A DNA stretch of 34,020 nt, taken from the NCBI GenBank assembly GCA_028820215.1, contig JAPPKD010000053.1, forward strand, positions 1 to 34,020, written 5' to 3'. Below, piece by piece: positions 15,858-23,233 of this stretch; within the stretch, counting starts at the first letter, position 1, and each line of letters begins with the position of its first letter. Source of the DNA: Spirochaetaceae bacterium. Its GTDB lineage: Bacteria; Spirochaetota; Spirochaetia; SZUA-6; Bin103. The notes under the pieces were generated by a model. That model made no database searches, was not told the DNA's origin, and saw only the letters and a program-made list of their open reading frames with translations. The position numbers and the translations under genes are program-made.

Positions 15858-16895
15858 CTATCGCCAGCCGGCGTGGTCGAAGACGCGCACCGCGTCGGCG
15901 TTGAGCTCGCCCAGCCGGTTCAGCGGCAGATCGTCGGCCGTGAAGTCGCCCCAGGACTGGAGCAGCGGCGACGCGCTCACCGCCGGGTTGACCGGGTACT
16001 CGTGGTTGGCGGCCGAGAACAGCTCCTGCGCCTCGGCCCCGGTCAGGAACTCCAGCAGCTTGACCGCGTTGTCGAGGTTCCCGGCGCTCATGGTGACGCC
16101 GGCGCCGCTGACGTTGACGTGGGCGCCCCGACCATCCTGGCCGGCGCCGTCCTGGTTCGGGAAGAACACCCGCACCTGCGCGCCGACCTCGCGCTCGTAC
16201 TCGTCGCCGGAGTTGATCAGCAGACCGACGTAGTAGGTGTTCACGACTGCCAGGTCGCCTTCGCCGGCGGCGACCGCCTTCATCTGGTCGCGGTCGTTGC
16301 CCTGCGGGGTGCGCGCCATGTTGGCGACCATGCCGGCGGCCCACGCGGCGGCCTCGGCCTCGCCTTCATTGGCGATGATCGAAGCCAGCAGCGACTGGTT
16401 GTAGATGTTCGATGACGACCGGATCAGGATGCGCCCCGCCCACATGGGGTGGGTGAGGTCGGCGTATGTGGACAGCTCGTCCGGCGACACGCGGTCCGGG
16501 TGGTAGACGATCACGCGGGCGCGCTGCGTGAGGCCGAACCAGTTGCCCTCGGGGTCGCGCAGGTGGGCCGGCACGTTCGCCTCCAGCAGCGCCGACGTCA
16601 CGGGCTGCAGCAGGCCCATCGACTGGGCGCGCACCAGGCGGCCGGCGTCGACGGTCATCAGGATGTCCGCCGGGGATGCCGAGCCTTCGCGGGACAGCCG
16701 TTCGATGAGCTCGTCAGCCTTGCCCTGAATGACGTTGACCTTGATCCCGGTCTGCTCCTCGAAGCGGTCGTAGAGCGCCTGATCGGTGTCGTAGTGACGG
16801 TGCGAGTAGACGTTGACCTCACCGTCGGCGAGCGCCGTGCCGCCGGCCGCCAGGACGAAGGCGAGCGACACCAGCAAAAGGAATGTGCGTCTCAT
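15858..16895 (-). CDS. fbpA: Periplasmic ferric-iron-binding protein
   Basis: A 345-aa solute-binding protein that captures Fe3+ in the periplasm and hands it to FbpB. A signal peptide (MRRTFLLLVSLAFVLAAG, cleavage near ALA-DG at residue 23) is followed by NVYSHRHYDTD, the typical FutA/FbpA opening. The paired tyrosines Tyr221 and Tyr222 in VNTYYVGLL, with Tyr35 and Arg126 (LTQRARVIVY), are the expected iron and anion ligands. ATG at 16895 is preceded by AGGAGGT with 6-nt spacing, which rules out an upstream in-frame start at 16958. First gene of the fbpA-fbpB-fbpC-methyltransferase operon, with an AT-rich promoter region upstream. Confidence 0.92.
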   Translation of the reverse strand: MRRTFLLLVSLAFVLAAGGTALADGEVNVYSHRHYDTDQALYDRFEEQTGIKVNVIQGKADELIERLSREGSASPADILMTVDAGRLVRAQSMGLLQPVTSALLEANVPAHLRDPEGNWFGLTQRARVIVYHPDRVSPDELSTYADLTHPMWAGRILIRSSSNIYNQSLLASIIANEGEAEAAAWAAGMVANMARTPQGNDRDQMKAVAAGEGDLAVVNTYYVGLLINSGDEYEREVGAQVRVFFPNQDGAGQDGRGAHVNVSGAGVTMSAGNLDNAVKLLEFLTGAEAQELFSAANHEYPVNPAVSASPLLQSWGDFTADDLPLNRLGELNADAVRVFDHAGWR

Positions 16896-17012
16896 GCAGA
16901 GACCTCCTGTAAGGAATGTGATCAGGAGTAGTGAAGTAAGTTGAATTAGTCTTGTCAAGCGTCATTAAGTATGTGAATATGAATTAATCGAGTCGAGCCA
17001 AGGGAGGAGATC
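16896..17012. promoter_or_regulatory. Divergent AT-rich promoter region of fbpA
   Basis: An AT-rich 117-bp gap between fbpA (minus) and a plus-strand gene. On the minus strand there is a perfect -35 box TTGACA (about 16952-16957); 17 bp on, the -10 is weak (TTCACT). TTAATT and ATTAAGT elements upstream could hold an iron-dependent operator, but no standard Fur or DtxR box can be matched. The plus-strand side ends in GGGAGGAG just before the ATG at 17013. Confidence 0.5.
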
Positions 17013-17282
17013 ATGGACGAGATCGACGGGCGGCCGCATGCCGGGCAATCAGATATGGATCAGGCAGACATGGATCAGGACGCAGCGCACGCCGTCCCCT
17101 GCGGGTGCGTGCGGGCGCTGCGGGCGGGGCCGGAAGCGGCTCTGCCGTGCGCGTGCGTCCGGGGCAACCGGGACCGGCAGTCTGCGAGTGAGGTTCGCTC
17201 CGCTCAGACAGAGCACGCGACTGGCGCTGGCGTGGGCGTGCGGGATAGTCTGCGCGCGGAGCGCGCCGGTGAGTCGAGTTGA
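17013..17282 (+). CDS. Possible 89-aa leader protein
   Basis: The ATG at 17013 has one of the best ribosome sites in the window (GGGAGGAG, about 4-5 nt away), and the frame runs to a TGA at 17280-17282, overlapping the likely GTG start of the next gene. The protein has no recognisable domain. It contains a 15-bp tandem duplication (17051-17080, encoding SDMDQADMDQ) and runs through a diverged copy of the repeat seen at lysW-lysX (17184-17207). Its composition is poor evidence for a real protein. It may be a leader whose translation feeds the PPOX-DUF2470 gene, or remains of that gene's original 5' end after a repeat insertion. Weak call. Confidence 0.3.
   Translation: MDEIDGRPHAGQSDMDQADMDQDAAHAVPCGCVRALRAGPEAALPCACVRGNRDRQSASEVRSAQTEHATGAGVGVRDSLRAERAGESS
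17184..17207 (-). repeat. Diverged inverted copy of the lysW-lysX repeat
   Basis: By eye, about 22 of 26 bases match the reverse complement of the unit at 19710-19790: the core here is GCGAGTGAGGTTCGCTCCGC, against GCGAGTGGGGTTCGCTTCGC in the reverse complement of the tandem unit. It lies between an iron-transport promoter and the PPOX-DUF2470 gene, in DNA that is otherwise of doubtful coding value. Confidence 0.6.
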
Positions 17283-18072
17283 CGGACACGGTGGCGGTGG
17301 CGGCGGGCCGCCGATCGCCGGCAATCCCGAATCGTTCCCGTCCGACCCGGAGTTGGCGCGCACGCTGGCCGCGACGCGCGATCGCGCCACCGTTTGCACG
17401 CTGACCGCGGACGGCTACCCCTACGGGAGCGCCGTCTCCTACGTTGCGGACGATGCCGGTGCGCCCGTCGTGCTGATCTCGGAGATGGCCGAGCACACCG
17501 TCAACGCGCGCGGTGACGATCGCGCCAGCGTGCTCATAACGGCTCCGACTCCGGAGCACGCGGATCCGCTCAGCACCGCACGCCTGACGCTGGTCGGCCG
17601 GCTGCTACCGCTGGATCGTCCGGGGACGCGGCGGGATGCCTACCTGGAGCGCCATCCGTACGCGTCCTACTACGCGGACTTCAGCGACTTCGGCTTCTGG
17701 CTCCTCGACGTCGAGCGTTGCCGCTTCGTGGGCGGCTTCGGTCACATGAGCTGGGTCACGGCCGACGACTATCGGGCCGCCGCCGCCGATCCGCTGGCGG
17801 AGGCGGCGGACGGGATCGTCGCCCACATGAACGACGACCACGCCGACGCCAACCTGCTGTACGTGCAGGCACTGGCCGGGCTTGCGGATGCCACGGAAGC
17901 CTCGCTGACGGGCATCGACCGCTACGGGATGACATTGCGCGCCCAGACGCCCGCGGGTCCGCGCCTGGCTCGCGTCGCCTTTCCCGAGGCGCTCCGCCGG
18001 GCCGGTCAGGCGCGCCCGGCGGTGATCGAACGGCTGGAGGCCGCACGCCGGGCATCCGCCCGGTCAGACTGA
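17269..18072 (+). CDS. PPOX-DUF2470 protein (HugZ/GluTR-binding-protein type)
   Basis: A 267-aa protein with an N-terminal split-barrel domain of the pyridoxamine-phosphate-oxidase type (about residues 25-150; DRATVCTLTADGYPYGSAVSY, then LISEMAEHTVNA) and a C-terminal DUF2470 domain beginning about residue 180, marked by HMNDDHADANLLY (His186 onward) and GIDRYGMTL. This pairing is known from HugZ-type haem-degrading proteins and from the plant GluTR-binding protein, which controls HemA. Both fit the iron/haem setting. GTG at 17269 was chosen because GGAG lies 7 nt upstream and family similarity begins soon after; the frame continues to an ATG at 17038, but that part has no family resemblance. 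It converges on the propeller gene with 7 bp between the stops. Confidence 0.82.
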   Translation: MSRVDGHGGGGGGPPIAGNPESFPSDPELARTLAATRDRATVCTLTADGYPYGSAVSYVADDAGAPVVLISEMAEHTVNARGDDRASVLITAPTPEHADPLSTARLTLVGRLLPLDRPGTRRDAYLERHPYASYYADFSDFGFWLLDVERCRFVGGFGHMSWVTADDYRAAAADPLAEAADGIVAHMNDDHADANLLYVQALAGLADATEASLTGIDRYGMTLRAQTPAGPRLARVAFPEALRRAGQARPAVIERLEAARRASARSD

Positions 18073-18079
18073 GCCGGAC

Positions 18080-19438
18080 TCACGCGGCGGCGGCCGCGAA
18101 CCGGTAGGCGAACAGCGTCGCGTAGGTGATCCGGAAGTTCAGCCGCACACGCCGTCCTGCCAGCGCGCCGAGGTCGCGTCCGCCCCAGGTCACCGGCACG
18201 TCCACGCCGGACTCGACGCGGCGGTCCCAGTCGTCGTGGCCGAAACCGGCGATCGGCGCGGTCTCGCCCAGGATCGCGACCGACACCGGGCCGGCCGCCG
18301 CGCCGATGTTGAGCAGCAGCCGGGGGCCGCCGACCGTCACCTCCGTGGTGGTCAGCACGCCGCCGCCCGGCCCGGCGCGCAACCCGGCGAAGCGGTCGCG
18401 CGGCGCCCGCAGCAGCCCGATCGCGCTGCGCAGCGGAGCGCCCTGGAGCGGCCGGTGCGCGTACGGCCGGCCGGTGTACCACATCAGCATGCGGTCGCCG
18501 TCCACGACCGGCGGCGACATGCTCATCGCCACCCAGGTGCTGTCCCAGGCGTCCGACGGCCCGGTGTGCAGCCAGGTTTCGCGGGCGCACGCCCGCTCCC
18601 ACCGGTCGCCGTCGCGGCTGGAGGCGAGCTGCACGTCCAGGATCTCGTTGGTCGGATCGTAGCGCTCCAGCAGACCCAGATACTGGTTGCCCCAGTTGAA
18701 AAGCGGCATGCCGTAGAACTCGCACGCCGGATCGTCGGCGTCGTCCGCGTCGAACACGCGCGTCGTCGGCGTCCACGACAGCAGATCCGCGGAGCGCGAC
18801 ACCGCGATGTCCCGGCGCACCGCGAGCTCCCTGCGATCGATGGAAAGGTCGCGGTCGCTGCGCGAGGTCATCACGTATCCGCCGCGGACGAAGTCCTGCA
18901 TCACCGCCGTGCGGTCGCCGCGGGGCAGCGCGACCCGCTCCGGATGGAGCTGCCAGTCGACGCCGTCGGCGCTGAAGGCGACCACGTAGCCGCGGCCGCC
19001 GGCCACGTCGTGAAAGAACGAGATGAACGCGAAGCGCCGTTGCGGATCCCGGTCGGGGTCGTACAGCACCGTGGCTGGGTAGAGCCGCCGCAGGCGGGGC
19101 TCGCGCTCGTCGATCAGGGCCAGGTTGTTGCCGGGACCGGCCTGCGGGACGCGGTCCAGCGATGGCCGCTCCCAGCGCAGCCCGTCGTCGGACTCTGCGT
19201 AGCACAGGCTGGCCGACGGCACATCCGCCAGGTAGGCGCCCATGTACCACATGCGGTAACGTCCGCCGACGCGGTAGATCGACCCCCAGACCGATACGGA
19301 ATTGCTCTCCCAGGGCCGCTCGGGGCGCAGCACCGGATCCGGGGTGACTCGCTGCGGCCGCTCGATCAGGCGCGTCAGCCCGCGTCGGCCCAGCACCTCG
19401 GCATCGTCCACGAGCAGATGCAGGTGCGGGTCGTGCAT
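18080..19438 (-). CDS. Five-bladed beta-propeller, glycosidase-like protein
   Basis: A 452-aa protein that resembles GH43/GH32/GH130-like five-bladed propellers. Blade-like repeats can be seen: GGRYRMWYMGAY...CYAESDDGLRW, then VVAFSADGVDW, IAVSRSADLLSW, LASSRDGDRW and DRMLMWYTGR. Each ends in S-x-DG-x-W or similar, the usual blade pattern. A C-terminal beta-sandwich-like tail follows (DVPVTWGGRDLGALAGRRVRLNF). No signal peptide is evident, so it is probably cytoplasmic. Catalytic residues cannot be assigned, and a non-enzymatic sugar-binding role is possible. No good ribosome site lies before the ATG at 19438. It is divergent from lysW. A smaller protein of the same general fold is at 28943-29974. 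Confidence 0.65.
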   Translation of the reverse strand: MHDPHLHLLVDDAEVLGRRGLTRLIERPQRVTPDPVLRPERPWESNSVSVWGSIYRVGGRYRMWYMGAYLADVPSASLCYAESDDGLRWERPSLDRVPQAGPGNNLALIDEREPRLRRLYPATVLYDPDRDPQRRFAFISFFHDVAGGRGYVVAFSADGVDWQLHPERVALPRGDRTAVMQDFVRGGYVMTSRSDRDLSIDRRELAVRRDIAVSRSADLLSWTPTTRVFDADDADDPACEFYGMPLFNWGNQYLGLLERYDPTNEILDVQLASSRDGDRWERACARETWLHTGPSDAWDSTWVAMSMSPPVVDGDRMLMWYTGRPYAHRPLQGAPLRSAIGLLRAPRDRFAGLRAGPGGGVLTTTEVTVGGPRLLLNIGAAAGPVSVAILGETAPIAGFGHDDWDRRVESGVDVPVTWGGRDLGALAGRRVRLNFRITYATLFAYRFAAAAA

Positions 19439-19545
19439 GTACGGACCAGCCTATCGAGGGCGGCAGGGCCAGGGAAGCCGACCGTGCGGCCCCTTGGCCG
19501 TCCGGCGCATTTCGCGGTAGACCTATCGGAAAGGAGGACGAACCT

Positions 19546-19713
19546 ATGGCCGCTGCTTGCCCCGTGTGTGAAGCCGACGTGCCGCTGGAGGACGACGTCG
19601 TCATGGGAGAGTTGATCGAGTGCCCGGAGTGCGGATCGGAGTTGGAAGTGGTCTGTCTCGATCCGCTGGAGCTGGACGAGGCGCCCGAGGAAGAGGAGGA
19701 CTGGGGCGAGTGA
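19546..19713 (+). CDS. lysW: LysW amino-group carrier protein
   Basis: A 55-aa acidic carrier. The amino group of alpha-aminoadipate or glutamate is joined to the side-chain carboxyl of its C-terminal Glu, shielding it while LysZ, LysY and LysJ act. A zinc ribbon is formed by Cys5, Cys8, Cys26 and Cys29 (CPVC and CPEC). The protein ends in EDWGE, the obligatory LysW terminus. AAAGGAGG stands before the ATG at 19546. The stop TGA is itself part of the first unit of a tandem repeat, but the essential terminal Glu is preserved. It heads the lysW-X-Y-amidotransferase-Z-J operon; lysX may start at, or up to 78 bp after, its stop. Confidence 0.95.
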   Translation: MAAACPVCEADVPLEDDVVMGELIECPECGSELEVVCLDPLELDEAPEEEEDWGE

Positions 19714-19790
19714 GCGAAGCGAACCCCACTCGCAGAGTGAGCGAAGCGAACCCCACTCGCAGAGTGAGCGAAGCGAACCCCACTCGAGGA
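19710..19790 (+). repeat. Three 27-bp tandem repeats at the lysW-lysX junction
   Basis: Three units at 19710-19736, 19737-19763 and 19764-19790, the first two identical and the third changed only near its end. Each begins GTGAGCGAAGCGAACCCCAC. Flanking bases let each unit fold into a stem (GCGAGTG with CACTCGC). In the lysX frame each unit reads VSEANPTRR, giving three in-frame GTG codons before the likely lysX start. The first unit includes the lysW TGA. A diverged inverted copy is at 17184-17207, so this is a dispersed element, not only a local duplication. Confidence 0.9.
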
Positions 19791-20657
19791 GTGACGGTTG
19801 GTGTCCTCCACTCCCTGGTGCGCAAGGAGGAGAAGCTCCTGCTCGCCGCGTTCCGCGACCGCGGCGTGGAGGTGACGCTGATCGACGACCGCAAGCTGGT
19901 GTTCGACCTGCAGCGCCGGCCGGAGGTCGACGTGGTCCTGGAGCGCTGCATCAACCACTCGCGCGCGCTGCACGCTCTGCGCCTGCTGGAGAGCCTGGGC
20001 ATCCGCTGCGTGAACAGCTACCAGGTCGCCGAAGTGTGTGGCGACAAGATCCTCACCGCCGTCGCGCTGCAGGAGCACGGCGTGCCGCAGCCGGAGGTGC
20101 GCGTTGCCTTTACCGACGAGTCCGCGCTGCAGGCGATCGAGGAGATCGGCTACCCGGTGGTGCTGAAACCGGCGGTCGGCTCCTGGGGGCGCCTGATCGC
20201 CAAGGTGAACGACCGCGAGGCGGCCGAATCGATCCTGGAGCACAAGCGCATCCTGGGCTCCTATCACCACTCGATCTTCTTCGTGCAGAAATACATCGAC
20301 AAGCCCGGCCGCGACATCCGCTGCTTCGTGATCGGCGACCGGTGCATCGCGGCGATCTACCGTTCTTCCGCGCACTGGAAGACCAATACCGCGCTGGGCG
20401 GCACCGCCGAGGGTGCGCCGGTCACCGCGGAGCTGAGCGAGCTGGCCCTGAACGCGGCGCGGGCCGTGGGCGGCGGGATGGTCGGCGTCGACATCCTGGA
20501 GAGCGACGACGGCCTGCTCGTGAACGAGGTCAACTACACGATGGAGTTCAGCAACAGCATCCACACGACCGGAGTCGACATCCCGGCCCACATCGTCGAC
20601 TACACCATCAGCCAGGCGCCCCACAGGCAAGCGCCCCACAGCCAGGCGAACCAGTGA
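19791..20657 (+). CDS. lysX: LysW-alpha-aminoadipate/glutamate ligase (ATP-grasp)
   Basis: A 288-aa ATP-grasp ligase that joins the amino group of alpha-aminoadipate (lysine route) or glutamate (arginine route) to the last residue of LysW. The opening [18 protein letters not shown] matches the family. ATP-grasp features follow: [11 protein letters not shown] (83-93), [15 protein letters not shown] (121-135), [15 protein letters not shown] and [10 protein letters not shown] near the end. The specificity region reads [10 protein letters not shown] (195-204), which resembles lysine-type LysX as I recall it, but I would not decide between substrates on this. GTG at 19791 gives the canonical N-terminus; the in-frame repeats just upstream (from 19710) could add up to 27 residues. 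The C-terminus has an odd extra tail ([14 protein letters not shown]) made by a short duplication. Its stop overlaps the lysY GTG. Confidence 0.93.
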   Translation: MTVGVLHSLVRKEEKLLLAAFRDRGVEVTLIDDRKLVFDLQRRPEVDVVLERCINHSRALHALRLLESLGIRCVNSYQVAEVCGDKILTAVALQEHGVPQPEVRVAFTDESALQAIEEIGYPVVLKPAVGSWGRLIAKVNDREAAESILEHKRILGSYHHSIFFVQKYIDKPGRDIRCFVIGDRCIAAIYRSSAHWKTNTALGGTAEGAPVTAELSELALNAARAVGGGMVGVDILESDDGLLVNEVNYTMEFSNSIHTTGVDIPAHIVDYTISQAPHRQAPHSQANQ

Positions 20658-21697
20658 TCCGCGCTTCCATCGTCGGCGCCTCCGGCTACACCGGTGGCGA
20701 GTTGCTGCGGCTGCTGCTGTTCCACCCCGAGGTGTCGGTAGCGCAGGCCACCTCCGAGCGGCTTGCGGGAAAATACGTCCGCCACACCCATCCCAACCTG
20801 CGCGGCGTCACCGATCTGAAGTTCGTGTCGGCCGCCGAGCTGGTTCCGTGCGACGTGCTGTTCCTGTGCCTCCCGCACGGGCGCGCGATGGACCGGATCG
20901 ACCGGTTCCGCGCTCTGGCCGAGCGCATCGTCGATCTCAGCGCCGATTTTCGCCTGCGCGACCCGGAGGCCTACGTCCGCTGGTACGGAGGCCCACATCC
21001 GCGTCCGGAACTGCTGGCCGACGCGGTGTACGGGATGCCCGAGCTGCACCGCGACCGGCTGCCGGGCGCGGCGCTGGTCGCCGGCTGCGGCTGCAACGCG
21101 ACGGCGACCATCCTGGCGCTGCGCCCGCTGGTGGCCGCGGGCGTGGTCGAGCAGGCCGTCGTGGAGGTGAAGGCGGGCTCGAGCGAGGGCGGCAACGAGG
21201 CGAGCGCCGCAAGCCACCACCCGGAACGGTCGGGCAGCGTGCGCTCCTACAAGCCGACCGGCCACCGGCATCAGGCCGAGATGCTGCAGGAGCTCGGCGG
21301 CGCTCTGCGCCTGAGCTTCTCGGCGACCGCGGTGGAGATGGTGCGCGGCATCCTGGCCACCGCGCACGTGTTTCTCTGCGAAGACGGGGACGGGGCGTCC
21401 CTGGACGAGAAGGCCGTCTGGCGCATCTTTCGCCGCGCCTACGCGGACGAGCCGTTCGTCCGCATCGTCAAGGAGCGCCAGGGCATCTACCGGTTTCCGG
21501 AGCCCAAGATCCTCACCGGCAGCAACTACTGCGACGTGGGCTTCGAGCTCGACGCCGGCGCCCGCCGGCTGGTGGTGATGAGCGCGCTGGACAACCTGAT
21601 GAAGGGCGCCGCCGGCCAGGCGGTGCAGGCGTTCAACGTCATGCACGGGCTGGACGAGCGCGCCGGGCTGGAGTTTCCCGGCCTGCACCCCGTCTGA
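20654..21697 (+). CDS. lysY: LysW-aminoadipyl/glutamyl phosphate reductase
   Basis: A 347-aa ArgC-family reductase that turns the LysW-bound acyl phosphate into the semialdehyde with NADPH. The nucleotide site is [16 protein letters not shown] at the N-terminus. The catalytic cysteine is in AGCGCNATAT: Cys147 fits the family position, with another Cys at 145. [22 protein letters not shown] is the LysY/ArgC substrate loop, shown here by its key residues SSEGG and HHPER, and [15 protein letters not shown] closes the domain. The start is GTG at 20654, overlapping the lysX TGA. It may serve lysine, arginine or both; a separate argC is not in the window. Confidence 0.94.
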   Translation: MIRASIVGASGYTGGELLRLLLFHPEVSVAQATSERLAGKYVRHTHPNLRGVTDLKFVSAAELVPCDVLFLCLPHGRAMDRIDRFRALAERIVDLSADFRLRDPEAYVRWYGGPHPRPELLADAVYGMPELHRDRLPGAALVAGCGCNATATILALRPLVAAGVVEQAVVEVKAGSSEGGNEASAASHHPERSGSVRSYKPTGHRHQAEMLQELGGALRLSFSATAVEMVRGILATAHVFLCEDGDGASLDEKAVWRIFRRAYADEPFVRIVKERQGIYRFPEPKILTGSNYCDVGFELDAGARRLVVMSALDNLMKGAAGQAVQAFNVMHGLDERAGLEFPGLHPV

Positions 21698-21715
21698 GCG
21701 GCCGAGCGCCCGCCC

Positions 21716-22438
21716 GTGTGCCGCCTGCTCGCGGTCTCGTCCCCGCAGCCGTTCGACCTGCAGCGCTACCTGGAGCCCTTCGCGGAGGTCGCCCGCACCA
21801 GCAGCGAATACCAGGGACACGGCTGGGGCTGCGGCTGGATGACCCCGGGCGGATGGCGGCTCTACCATGACATCGCGCCGGTCTGGGAGGACCCGTCACC
21901 GCCGCGCGGGCGCACGCGGCTGTTCGTCGCGCACGCGCGCAGCGCGTTCCGGGACGAAGGGATCGAGGTGCGCAACAACATGCCGTTCACCGACGGGCGC
22001 TCGCTGTTCCTGTTCAACGGCGAGTTGCGCGGCGTGCGGATGAAGGAGGAGGGCCGCATCGGTGCCGAGAAGGTGTTCAACTTCATCCGCCGCTTCGACC
22101 GCGGCGACATGGCGGAGGCGATGCGCAAGGGGCTGGCGATCATCGAGCGGCGCACCCGGTTCGTCCGCGCGATGAACATCATCATCGCCGACGCCGACGC
22201 CATCCGGGTGACCAACCGCTTCAACGACTCGCCCGGCTACTTCCAGATGCATGTTTCGGCATCCCCGGAGCGGCTGATACTCTGTTCCGACCCGTTGCCC
22301 GCGAGCGGCGTATCCGGCGCTTCCGCCGGTGGCGAGTGGCAGCCGCTCGCCACCGGCGAGGTGCACACGTACCGGACCGACATGGCCTGGACCGATAAGG
22401 CCTGGACCGACCGGCCGGACCAACAAGGCAGGACCTGA
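21716..22438 (+). CDS. Class II glutamine amidotransferase in the LysW operon
   Basis: A 240-aa N-terminal-nucleophile amidotransferase (Gn_AT_II, YafJ/Dug3-like). Reading the GTG at 21716 as Met gives MCRLLAVSS, so Cys2 would be the nucleophile after Met removal. FVAHARSA supplies the conserved Arg, LFLFNGELRG the conserved Asn-Gly, and GHGWGCGW the glycine-rich loop. It is a lone glutaminase-type domain: no synthetase part is fused. The tail has a 12-bp motif repeated 15 bp apart (22384-22410; AWTDKAWTD). It sits between lysY and lysZ, 18 bp from lysY, a place where the standard pathway needs no ammonia. Since the related yeast Dug3 works on the gamma-glutamyl bond of glutathione, action on the LysW-gamma-linked product is an attractive guess. 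Confidence 0.85.
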   Translation: MCRLLAVSSPQPFDLQRYLEPFAEVARTSSEYQGHGWGCGWMTPGGWRLYHDIAPVWEDPSPPRGRTRLFVAHARSAFRDEGIEVRNNMPFTDGRSLFLFNGELRGVRMKEEGRIGAEKVFNFIRRFDRGDMAEAMRKGLAIIERRTRFVRAMNIIIADADAIRVTNRFNDSPGYFQMHVSASPERLILCSDPLPASGVSGASAGGEWQPLATGEVHTYRTDMAWTDKAWTDRPDQQGRT

Positions 22439-22441
22439 ACG

Positions 22442-23233
22442 CTGAATATCATCAAAGTGGGCGGCGGCAGCGCCATCAACCTGCCGGGAATCGCGGCCGA
22501 CTTGGCAGATCTGGCCGAGCCGGCGGTGGTCGTGCACGGCGCCAACGCGCTGCGCGACGAACTGGCCGAGCGTCTGGGCGCACCGAAACGGGTGCTGACC
22601 TCGGTGTCCGGCTACTCCAGCGTGTACTCCGACGACCGCGCGCTGGACATGATCATGCTGGCCTACGCGGGGTTGCGAAACACCCAGCTCGTCGAGCTCT
22701 GCCAGAGGGCCGGGGTCAACGCGATCGGCTTGACCGGCCTGGACGGCCGCCTGATACGCGGCCGGCGCAACAAGGGCATCCGCGTGCGGCGCGAAGGCCG
22801 CACCGTGATCGAGCGTGACCGTTCGGGCAAGCCGGCCGCCGTCAACGGCGCGCTGCTGCGCACCCTGCTCGACGGCGGCTACACGCCGGTGGTGAGCATC
22901 CCCATCGCCGACCAGGACGGCATCGCCATCAACTCCGAAAACGACGATATCGTCGTGGCGCTGCATGCCGAGCTGCGGGCACGGCGGGTGATTCAGCTCA
23001 TCGAAGCGCCGGGGTTCCTGGAGCACGCCGGTGACGAGTCGTCGGTGCTGCGCGAGGTGGACGCCGTGGCGCTCGACCGGTTCGAAGCGCAGGCCGACGG
23101 GCGCATCAAGCGCAAGCTGCGCGCGCTCAAGGACTTGATTGCCCAGGGCGAAGTTGAGGTCATACTGTGCGACGGACGCACCGAACACCCGGTGCGCGAC
23201 GGCCTTGCGGGGCATGGAACCAGGATCGGATGA
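22442..23233 (+). CDS. lysZ: LysW-aminoadipate/glutamate kinase, CTG start likely
   Basis: A 263-aa amino-acid kinase (ArgB family) that phosphorylates the LysW-bound aminoadipate or glutamate. The N-terminal strand and ATP loop are NIIKVGGGSAIN, followed by AEPAVVVHGAN (second glycine loop) and NALLLRTLLDGGYTPVVSIP, with GIAINSENDDIVVALHAEL near the end. No ATG or TTG precedes the first strand. The frame is closed by the amidotransferase TGA at 22436-22438, two codons before CTG at 22442. CTG has an AGGA 8 nt upstream and gives the canonical N-terminus, so it is the best start. GTG at 22457 would delete the first strand. Its stop overlaps the lysJ ATG. Confidence 0.9.
   Translation: MNIIKVGGGSAINLPGIAADLADLAEPAVVVHGANALRDELAERLGAPKRVLTSVSGYSSVYSDDRALDMIMLAYAGLRNTQLVELCQRAGVNAIGLTGLDGRLIRGRRNKGIRVRREGRTVIERDRSGKPAAVNGALLRTLLDGGYTPVVSIPIADQDGIAINSENDDIVVALHAELRARRVIQLIEAPGFLEHAGDESSVLREVDAVALDRFEAQADGRIKRKLRALKDLIAQGEVEVILCDGRTEHPVRDGLAGHGTRIG

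Noticed and set aside
17013..18072. Frameshifted single gene from ATG 17013 through the PPOX-DUF2470 domain
   Set aside because: The PPOX domain is complete from GTG 17269 with its own GGAG; the upstream frame has no homology to extend it.
19710..19790. CRISPR array
   Set aside because: Units are directly adjacent with no spacers and are partly coding.
18006..20639. Very long open frame on the minus strand across PPOX, propeller, lysW and lysX
   Set aside because: It is a GC-skew shadow: the other frames hold clear protein families, and its translation is Arg/Ala-rich with no domain.
22436..22438. TGA between amidotransferase and lysZ as a selenocysteine codon
   Set aside because: No SECIS-like hairpin is evident just after it, and the TGA sits at the natural boundary between two complete proteins.
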